Assembly (NCBI GenBank): GCA_900313405.1
Contig: OMQY01000023.1
Location: forward strand, 1-16,257
Source of the DNA: an uncultured Eubacteriales bacterium
GTDB lineage: Bacteria; Bacillota_A; Clostridia; Saccharofermentanales; Saccharofermentanaceae
Length of the DNA: 16,257 nt
Reading direction: 5' to 3'
The stretch's first letter is position 1. Every line of letters begins with the position of its first letter. The notes below the pieces were generated by a model, which was not told the DNA's origin, searched no databases, and was given only the letters and a program-made list of their open reading frames with translations. Positions 8,259-13,166 of the stretch are shown piece by piece. The position numbers and the translations under genes are program-made.

Positions 8259-8873
8259 TCACTTGCTTATCTGCCTCAGGTAATAAGATGACAGATTGTC
8301 AAGCGCGTTGTTATACGCATCCTCGTTTATTCCGTAGGAATCATATGTTACGACTGTTACCAGCTTATCGTCAACCGGCATCGGGATCGTAACGACCTGA
8401 TTGGAGTTCGGATCCTGCATTCCGAGGGCGAGCGCCTGTGCGCGGAGCGTCTCCATATCCATTATTCCGTTAAGGTTCTCTTCCGAATCGATAACATTAC
8501 GTTTCAGGACTGCGATCTCATCCTTAAGATCCGAATTGTCGCGGCTGATCTCCGACAGCTGCTGCTGCGGATACAGGAGAAGTCCTACGAACATACCTAC
8601 AAGGATTATCAGACCGATGCTGATGCCGTACTCGAAGACACGGCTCCTCATCTTATACCTGATCTTCTTTTTCCTTGCACGTTCTGTCTTCTTGGATTCG
8701 GGAGCACCGTGGCTCTTATCGTACTGCTCGGTCTTACGGGCTACTTCTTCGCGGGTGATCAGGTCGTCGCTGACCTCATAGATCAGCTGATCCACGTCAG
8801 GATCGAGGTACTCGATGTACCCCTTCTTAGCATCCCTGTTGTCGGCGCGTTCACGCCTCATCGACACCGGCAT
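8259..8873 (-). CDS. ftsL: FtsL-like division protein (single TM plus coiled coil)
   Basis: This is a bitopic septal protein; in the family FtsL pairs with DivIC/FtsB and activates the FtsW-PBP synthase. It has 204 residues: a charged cytoplasmic N-terminus of about 82 residues ending in Lys/Arg-rich RARKKKIRYKMRSR; one membrane helix (about 83-101); a coiled-coil-like stretch (about 102-137, QQQLSEISRDNSDLKDEI); and a FtsL/DivIC-type segment with METLRAQALALGM (140-152). Classical FtsL is about 100-120 residues, so this one is long at both ends. Sequence conservation in FtsL is low, so the call rests on topology plus its position between rsmH and the PBP gene. GGAGG lies 9 nt before the ATG. 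It follows rsmH by 31 nt. Confidence 0.8.
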   Translation of the reverse strand: MPVSMRRERADNRDAKKGYIEYLDPDVDQLIYEVSDDLITREEVARKTEQYDKSHGAPESKKTERARKKKIRYKMRSRVFEYGISIGLIILVGMFVGLLLYPQQQLSEISRDNSDLKDEIAVLKRNVIDSEENLNGIMDMETLRAQALALGMQDPNSNQVVTIPMPVDDKLVTVVTYDSYGINEDAYNNALDNLSSYYLRQISK

Positions 8874-8904
8874 GGTTCCTGTCCTCCGCTACTTTTTTCT
8901 GTAT

Positions 8905-9861
8905 TTATTCTTCTGTACCGTTCCTCTCGAAAACGCGCAGTTTACTGCTATGCGCCCTTCGATTACGTTCCAGTTCATCTTTACCGGCTATGACCGGCTT
9001 CCTCGTGACTACCCGCCCGAGGCTCTTCTTGCCGCACACGCATACCGGGAATTCCCTCGGGCACGTACACGGCGACTCCAAAGTCCTGAACGCTTCCTTG
9101 ACCAGCCGATCCTCCAGCGAGTGGAAAGATATGACTGCCATCCGGCCGCCTTCCTTAAGGCATCTCGGCCCGTCGTTCAAGAGTCTGTTGACGGAATCGA
9201 GCTCGTGATTCACCTCGATCCTGATCGCCTGGAAACACCTTCTGGCAGGATGCTGGTCTTCATTACGCGCCTTCGCGGGCATGTACGAAGCGATCTTCGC
9301 AGCCAGCTCGAGCGTATTATCAAAGGCCTTCTGCTTTCTGTCCCTGACGATCCCCGCCGCGATCCTCCCCGAGAACCGTTCCTCGCCATAGAGCTTAAAG
9401 ATCCTGGCGAGATCGTCCTCGGAATAGGTATTAACGACGACCGCCGCCGTCAAGGGAGACTTCATGTCCATCCTCATATCGAGCGGTCCGTCCACGGCAT
9501 AAGAGAATCCGCGTTCCGGCGTATCTATCTGGTGCGAAGACACACCCAGATCCGCCAGTATTCCGTCAACCTTGTCAAGTTTCAATTCCCCGAGCACATC
9601 GGCGATCCTCGAGAAGTCGGTCCTCACCAGGACCCAGTCCTTATCCGGGAATTGCTCCCGTGAGGCTTCGCACGCCGCCAGAGCCTCATCATCTTTATCA
9701 AGCGAGACCAGCTTGCCTTCCGGACCCAGTCTCATAAGTATTCCTCTGCTGTGGCCGCCGCCGCCCGCCGTGCAATCGACATAGATGCCGTCAGGCTTGA
9801 TGTTCAGCGCTTCCATGCACTCATCAAACAATACGGGAATGTGTTCGAACTCTCCCGCCAT
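8905..9861 (-). CDS. rsmH: 16S rRNA (cytosine-1402 N4)-methyltransferase
   Basis: RsmH (MraW) uses SAM to methylate N4 of C1402 in the ribosomal P site. At 318 residues it has the family length. The start EHIPVLFDECMEAL (6-19) and the SAM loop DCTAGGGGHS (29-38) are diagnostic. LADLGVSSHQID, GPLDMRMD, HPARRCFQAIRIEVNHEL and FHSLEDR follow in the order expected. A Cys-rich segment (CTCPREFPVCVCG) near the C-terminus is also normal. Its ATG comes two bases after the mraZ stop, and its Shine-Dalgarno (GAGGGA, 8 nt spacing) lies inside the last mraZ codons, so translation is probably coupled. Confidence 0.97.
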   Translation of the reverse strand: MAGEFEHIPVLFDECMEALNIKPDGIYVDCTAGGGGHSRGILMRLGPEGKLVSLDKDDEALAACEASREQFPDKDWVLVRTDFSRIADVLGELKLDKVDGILADLGVSSHQIDTPERGFSYAVDGPLDMRMDMKSPLTAAVVVNTYSEDDLARIFKLYGEERFSGRIAAGIVRDRKQKAFDNTLELAAKIASYMPAKARNEDQHPARRCFQAIRIEVNHELDSVNRLLNDGPRCLKEGGRMAVISFHSLEDRLVKEAFRTLESPCTCPREFPVCVCGKKSLGRVVTRKPVIAGKDELERNRRAHSSKLRVFERNGTEE

Positions 9862-9863
9862 TA

Positions 9864-10334
9864 TCAGAGTCCCTCTACGAAATAAACAGTCTCCAGGCCC
9901 TCGATCGAGCCGATATCGTGATCCTCATTCTCATAGAAGCTCTTCGTGCAGATATCGAGCTTACCGTCATCATTGAAGACACAGATCTCGTCGCCGGGCG
10001 CCGCTCCTATCTTCTCCCATAACTCAGCCGATACGCTGATCCTCCCCTGAGAATCGACATTGACCTCGAGAGCCTCACCTATGATCGCACGCTTGATCCT
10101 TCTGACCTTGGGGTCCATCGAATTCAGCTTGCCGAGCTGCTCTCTGATCTTCTCAAAGTGGGCCTTCGAATAGACGCACAGATACCCGACATCCAGGCTG
10201 TTTGTTACAACAACCTCGCCGCCGAGTTCTTCTTTCTGCTTGGAAGGGATAAAGAATCTTCCCTTCGTGTCGATCTTCTTAGTATCTCTTGCCACCTTGC
10301 AACTGTTCTTCCCGGGGGCATCGTATTGTGGCAA
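9864..10334 (-). CDS. mraZ: MraZ transcriptional regulator of the dcw operon
   Basis: MraZ is a ring-forming DNA-binding protein that regulates the dcw operon it heads. Two AbrB-like half-domains are visible through the repeated D-x-[KQ]-G-R motif: DTKGR (22-26) and DSQGR (94-98), the latter followed by ISVSAELWEKIG. The N-terminus is uncertain. The longest frame starts at TTG (10334, 156 residues), with GGAGGA 13 nt upstream. A GTG at 10295 would give 143 residues, the usual MraZ length, and put the first motif about where other MraZ proteins have it, but it lacks a clear Shine-Dalgarno. There is no in-frame ATG near the 5' end. Its own promoter and repeated GTGG boxes lie directly upstream, as expected for autoregulation. 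Confidence 0.95.
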   Translation of the reverse strand: MPQYDAPGKNSCKVARDTKKIDTKGRFFIPSKQKEELGGEVVVTNSLDVGYLCVYSKAHFEKIREQLGKLNSMDPKVRRIKRAIIGEALEVNVDSQGRISVSAELWEKIGAAPGDEICVFNDDGKLDICTKSFYENEDHDIGSIEGLETVYFVEGL

Positions 10335-10341
10335 TCACATT

Positions 10342-10355
10342 CCACTTTCCTCCAC
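10342..10355 (-). promoter_or_regulatory. MraZ box pair, proximal copy
   Basis: On the minus strand this is GTGGAGGAAAGTGG: two GTGG cores with a 10-bp period. MraZ proteins bind tandem short G-rich repeats in front of mraZ (TGGGN in E. coli, AAAGTG-type boxes in Mollicutes), so this is a probable operator. It also contains GGAGGA, the likely Shine-Dalgarno, so MraZ or a structure here could affect initiation as well. Confidence 0.7.
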
Positions 10356-10372
10356 GATCGTGAAATATTGCA

Positions 10373-10386
10373 CCACTTTCCGCCAC
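10373..10386 (-). promoter_or_regulatory. MraZ box pair, distal copy
   Basis: GTGGCGGAAAGTGG differs from the proximal copy at one base of 14. The two copies start exactly 31 bp apart, about three helical turns. It lies immediately downstream of the predicted -10 element, around the expected transcription start, where a bound MraZ ring would block RNA polymerase. Confidence 0.7.
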
Positions 10387-10394
10387 CTGTTTGT

Positions 10395-10423
10395 ATTTTA
10401 TTCGTAATATTGTTGTTAATCAA
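10395..10423 (-). promoter_or_regulatory. Predicted sigma-A promoter of the dcw operon
   Basis: On the minus strand, -35 TTGATT and -10 TAAAAT are separated by exactly 17 nt and followed directly by the MraZ boxes. An AT-rich palindrome upstream could act as an UP element. I see no other good promoter before ktrB. Confidence 0.65.
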
Positions 10424-10482
10424 GAGGAATTTATAAATTTTGCTGACTTTTTTGCCGGGCCGGAGAGAACACTTATCCGACG
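10424..10482. other. AT-rich palindrome and short GC palindrome upstream of the mraZ promoter
   Basis: AATTTATAAATT (10428-10439) is a perfect 12-bp palindrome directly upstream of the -35 box. A six-T run (10447-10452) and CCGGGCCGG follow. No coding signal and no further copy of the 53-bp repeat is visible here. Confidence 0.4.
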
Positions 10483-10734
10483 CGTCAACAGAATCGGGGT
10501 GATCAGATGATTTCTGTTGACGATTAATTACGACATATCAACAGATTTCCGGGTAAAGACGGATTTCTGTTGACGGTCTAATGCTTTGCGTCAACAGAAT
10601 TAGAGTCCAAAGTCGATTTCTGTTGACGATCTAAGGCTTTGCGTCAACAGAATAAATGGATAATGCCGAGTTCTGTTGACGCCCCCATCCAACATGTCAA
10701 CAGATTCCAAGCAATCAGGTGATTTCTGTTGACG
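10483..10734. repeat. Five-unit, 53-bp-period array of 11-bp inverted repeats
   Basis: Five units start at 10483, 10536, 10589, 10642 and 10695, a period of exactly 53 bp each time. Each unit is a left arm (consensus CGTCAACAGAA), an 18-nt centre and a right arm (TTCTGTTGACG). The right arms, at 10512, 10565, 10618, 10671 and 10724 (11 bases each), are identical in all five. Left arms are identical in units 1, 3 and 4 and altered in units 2 (TATCAACAGAT) and 5 (TGTCAACAGAT). The centres differ from one another except for a usual final GAT (GAG in unit 4). Linkers of 13 nt join the units; those before units 3 and 4 are alike (GTCTAATGCTTTG, ATCTAAGGCTTTG) and the other two are not. Any unit can fold as a hairpin with a 9-12 bp stem (8 bp in unit 2). 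The array has no credible ORF and no promoter I can see. Its function is unknown; a protein-binding array or a hairpin-forming repeat family are both possible. Confidence 0.93.
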
Positions 10735-10768
10735 CCACCCTCTTTTTCGCCAATCCCGATCAAGCGCG

Positions 10769-10795
10769 AAAAAACGGGCCGCTTCCGCGACCCGT
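10769..10795 (-). terminator. Intrinsic terminator of the lipoprotein gene
   Basis: On the minus strand ACGGGTCGC, loop GGAA and GCGGCCCGT form a 9-bp stem with one G-T wobble, followed by TTTTTT. It ends the transcript about 30 nt after the lipoprotein stop and separates it from the repeat array and the dcw promoter. Confidence 0.88.
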
Positions 10796-10823
10796 CCGAA
10801 TAAACCTGTAACTGATCGGAGCC

Positions 10824-11561
10824 TCAGCCTCCGACACTGCCATATACGTACGAGAAACCGATAAGGTAGTATGCGCCGTCGATCTCCAAGATATAGCAAT
10901 CGATATCCACATAGCCGAACTCGTCCGTCACCCGACCTATATCAGCCGTTCGTGTATCGCCGAAAAACTTCAGGAAGTCGGCGGAGTCAATATCATCATC
11001 GAACGCCTCAGAATAGTAATCATCCTCATCAACAGCCTCGATCGACTCATTGGATGTCTCGTAACTGTCAGGCGCCTCCGTATCGTCAAAAAGGGTAATA
11101 TAAATGATCATTTCCACAAAATCCTCGAACTCATCGAGGTCTGCTCTTGCCGGAGCCTGACGGTCCTCGGGAAGTTCTTCGATAAGAGCTTCAAAGTCGA
11201 TATCGTCATTGTCATAATCAAAGCCGATACCCATGTCGGAGAGCTTAGCCGCCATACGCGATACCAGATCACACGACTCGTAAATGTCGAGTCCCAGAGT
11301 ATAATTCTCATCTTCCTCGGCGTTCTCCAGTTTCTCATAGAAAGCAACATTCAGCATAGGATCATAGATATCATCGATAGCATCCGTATCCCCGTTGATA
11401 TAAGCAACAGCCTTCTCATACACCTCGTACTCAGTTGATGCGCCCTTCGGTAATTCATAACCTGACTTCTCCTTATCCGAGCTGCAGGCCGCGAGTGACA
11501 TCAGCATCGTGCATGACAGAAGTGCCGCTATAGCTTTCCCGGATCTGATCTTTGTTAACAT
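10824..11561 (-). CDS. Acidic lipoprotein of unknown function
   Basis: The product is a secreted protein predicted to be lipid-anchored on the outer face of the membrane. After a short basic start (KIRSGK) and a hydrophobic stretch comes a lipobox, LAAC; the Cys is residue 26 when counted from the ATG at 11561. The mature part of about 220 residues is very rich in Asp and Glu (EEDENY, DYDNDDIDFEALIEELPED, DEDDYYSEAFDDDIDS) and ends with YLIGFSYVYGSVGG. I recognise no catalytic motif or named domain. A GTG six bases earlier (11567) is in frame, but AAGGAG is 10 nt from the ATG and only 4 nt from the GTG, so I prefer the ATG. The gene has its own promoter and terminator and so looks monocistronic. 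It is divergent from the DHH gene. The acidic surface may suit cation or wall-polymer contact, but that is a guess. Confidence 0.85.
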   Translation of the reverse strand: MLTKIRSGKAIAALLSCTMLMSLAACSSDKEKSGYELPKGASTEYEVYEKAVAYINGDTDAIDDIYDPMLNVAFYEKLENAEEDENYTLGLDIYESCDLVSRMAAKLSDMGIGFDYDNDDIDFEALIEELPEDRQAPARADLDEFEDFVEMIIYITLFDDTEAPDSYETSNESIEAVDEDDYYSEAFDDDIDSADFLKFFGDTRTADIGRVTDEFGYVDIDCYILEIDGAYYLIGFSYVYGSVGG

Positions 11562-11571
11562 AGCCACTATT

Positions 11572-11577
11572 CTCCTT
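11572..11577 (-). promoter_or_regulatory. Shine-Dalgarno deciding the lipoprotein start
   Basis: AAGGAG on the minus strand lies 10 nt before the ATG at 11561 and 4 nt before the competing GTG at 11567. The spacing favours the ATG. Confidence 0.6.
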
Positions 11578-11596
11578 AACCAAGTTGTCCTCGATC

Positions 11597-11625
11597 ATTT
11601 TACCGCTTTCCTTTCAAACAAACAA
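11597..11625 (-). promoter_or_regulatory. Predicted promoter of the lipoprotein gene
   Basis: -35 TTGTTT and -10 TAAAAT on the minus strand are separated by exactly 17 nt. The -10 matches the consensus at five of six bases and the -35 at only three. It lies about 35-65 nt before the predicted start codon. Confidence 0.5.
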
Positions 11626-11678
11626 GAAAAGCTCACTTTGTGGTACACTTAACTCATCATCAATCGAGGGATCGGACT

Positions 11679-13163
11679 ATGAGGCTTTCTGACTTAGATA
11701 TATATAATAATATCGTTATACAGTGCCACGACAATCCTGACGCTGACGCCATCGGATGCGGCTTCGCGCTCTACAGTTTTATGAAGTCGATCGGCAAGGA
11801 TGTCCGCTTTATCTATCGCGGCAGGAATAGGATCACGAAGAGCAATCTCGTGATCATGTTAAAAGAGCTCGAGATCCCGATCGAATACGAACCCGAATTT
11901 GAAGAGATGCCGGAGCTTCTTATCAATGTTGACTGCCAGTTCGGCCAGCGTAATGTAACGGACACGGAGGCAAAGGTGCATGCGGTCATCGACCACCACA
12001 AGGTCTCGGGAGTCCTTCCGGACCTCTCCGAAGTCAGAAGCGCTATCGGCAGTTGCGCTACCGTTATCTGGTCGATGCTGAAGGACGAGGGCTATGAGCC
12101 GAATGATTCGCAGAAGATCGCAACGGCCCTTTATTATGGTCTTTATACAGATACCAATAAGCTGTCTGAGATGGCGCATCCTCTCGACCGCGATATGATC
12201 GACGATCTGACTTCGGTCGACATGTCGCTTATCAGACTGATGAGCAATTCGAATATATCGCTCGAGGAACTGAAGATAACCGGAAATGCGATACTCGGGT
12301 ATAAGTATCTCGAGGATCATGCAGCACTGATAATCGAGGCGGATCCGTGCGACCCGAACATACTCGGTGTGATAAGCGATTTCGCGCTGGAGACGGACAA
12401 GGTCGACGTCACGGTCGCTTATTATGTGGGGCTTAAGGAGATAAAGTTCTCTGTCAGGAGCTGCACGAAGACCGTGCATGCCAATGACCTGGCGGCGTTC
12501 ATCGCGGATAATATCGGCGGCGCAGGCGGACACATGAACAAGGCGGGCGGCGTTATCTGGCCCGACAAGGTGGATGGCGATGCCGGGGAGCTTTTCGAGA
12601 AGAGGCTTACCGAATACAGTTCGCTCTATGAGATCATGTACGCCAAGGATACGACACTCGACAGGGACTCCATGAAGCTGTACAGCAAGCGCGAGCAGGA
12701 GCTCGGTACGGTAAGGCTCACCGACATCTTCCCGGAGAAGACACACATCACATTAAGAACTCTCGAAGGCGACATCAATACGGTCATCGAGAGCGACACA
12801 TATCTCATGATCGGCATCGAGGGCGAGATCTATCCCATCAAGGAAGAGAAGCTCAAGAGAAGCTACAGGTTCTCAGACAAGCCGTATACGGCGAACTTTG
12901 ATTATCAGCCGACTGTTAAGAACTCTGTCACGGGTGATAAGAAGTCCGTCATCGAATTCGCGCACACCGTTATCAGCAGCGGCGGAGCGCGCATCTATGC
13001 GAGACCCCTCACGCGTGCGGTCAAGCTCTTCACCCAGTGGGACAACGAGAGATACTATCTCGGCAATATCGGCGACTACATTGCCGTTCGTGAGGACGAC
13101 CCGCACGATATATATGTCGTGAACGGGGGACTTTTCGATAAGCTGTATCAGGAATGTGACTGA
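11679..13163 (+). CDS. DHH/DHHA1 family phosphoesterase with a C-terminal extension
   Basis: This is a metal-dependent phosphoesterase of the NrnA/GdpP/RecJ superfamily; relatives cleave nanoRNA, pAp, pApA or c-di-AMP. From the ATG at 11679 (GAGGG 8 nt upstream) it has 494 residues; a GTG at 11640 is in frame but has no such site. The Mn-binding motifs are HDNPDADAIG (17-26), NVDC (83-86), DHH (105-107) and TDTNK (157-161). The DHHA1 glycine-rich motif GGAGGHMNKAGG (280-291) closes the catalytic core at about residue 325. The remaining 165 or so residues form a domain I cannot name, ending GNIGDYIAVREDDPHDIYVV and then FDKLY. NrnA-type enzymes are usually about 310-340 residues, so this tail is extra. 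It is divergent from the lipoprotein and convergent with the TIR gene. I see no clear promoter or terminator of its own. The substrate is unknown. Confidence 0.9.
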   Translation: MRLSDLDIYNNIVIQCHDNPDADAIGCGFALYSFMKSIGKDVRFIYRGRNRITKSNLVIMLKELEIPIEYEPEFEEMPELLINVDCQFGQRNVTDTEAKVHAVIDHHKVSGVLPDLSEVRSAIGSCATVIWSMLKDEGYEPNDSQKIATALYYGLYTDTNKLSEMAHPLDRDMIDDLTSVDMSLIRLMSNSNISLEELKITGNAILGYKYLEDHAALIIEADPCDPNILGVISDFALETDKVDVTVAYYVGLKEIKFSVRSCTKTVHANDLAAFIADNIGGAGGHMNKAGGVIWPDKVDGDAGELFEKRLTEYSSLYEIMYAKDTTLDRDSMKLYSKREQELGTVRLTDIFPEKTHITLRTLEGDINTVIESDTYLMIGIEGEIYPIKEEKLKRSYRFSDKPYTANFDYQPTVKNSVTGDKKSVIEFAHTVISSGGARIYARPLTRAVKLFTQWDNERYYLGNIGDYIAVREDDPHDIYVVNGGLFDKLYQECD

Positions 13164-13166
13164 TAC

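Noticed and set aside
10471..10482. DnaA box / origin of replication beside the repeat array
   Set aside because: ACTTATCCGACG resembles TTATNCACA only partly, no other DnaA boxes cluster here, and no dnaA or dnaN lies nearby.
10483..10734. CRISPR array
   Set aside because: The conserved parts are 11-bp arms in alternating orientation with 18-nt and 13-nt gaps. There is no single conserved repeat of 23-47 bp separated by 26-50 nt spacers, and no cas gene is present in the window.
10483..10734. Antitoxin RNA repeats of a type III (ToxIN-like) system
   Set aside because: Such repeats are about 35 nt, nearly identical throughout, and precede a ToxN-like endoribonuclease. Here the centres differ, and the flanking genes are mraZ and a lipoprotein.
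10743..10773. Second terminator formed by TTTTTCGC and GCGAAAAA
   Set aside because: The inverted repeat exists (15-nt loop) but is mostly A-T pairs, and no GC-rich stem precedes a T run. It overlaps the U tract of the real terminator.
10600..10899. Minus-strand open frame running through the array and terminator
   Set aside because: It overlaps the lipoprotein 3' end in another frame, crosses the terminator and repeat units, and encodes Arg-rich low-information sequence with no Shine-Dalgarno.
11640..11678. Longer DHH protein starting at GTG 11640
   Set aside because: The 13 extra codons have no Shine-Dalgarno in front, while GAGGG lies 8 nt before the ATG at 11679, just upstream of where the conserved fold begins.
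11859..12746. 295-codon open frame antisense to the DHH gene
   Set aside because: It is a shadow of the DHH coding frame. The plus strand carries all DHH/DHHA1 motifs, and the antisense product shows no family motif. The same holds for the long plus-strand frames at 976-1812 and 8815-9663 within murF and rsmH.
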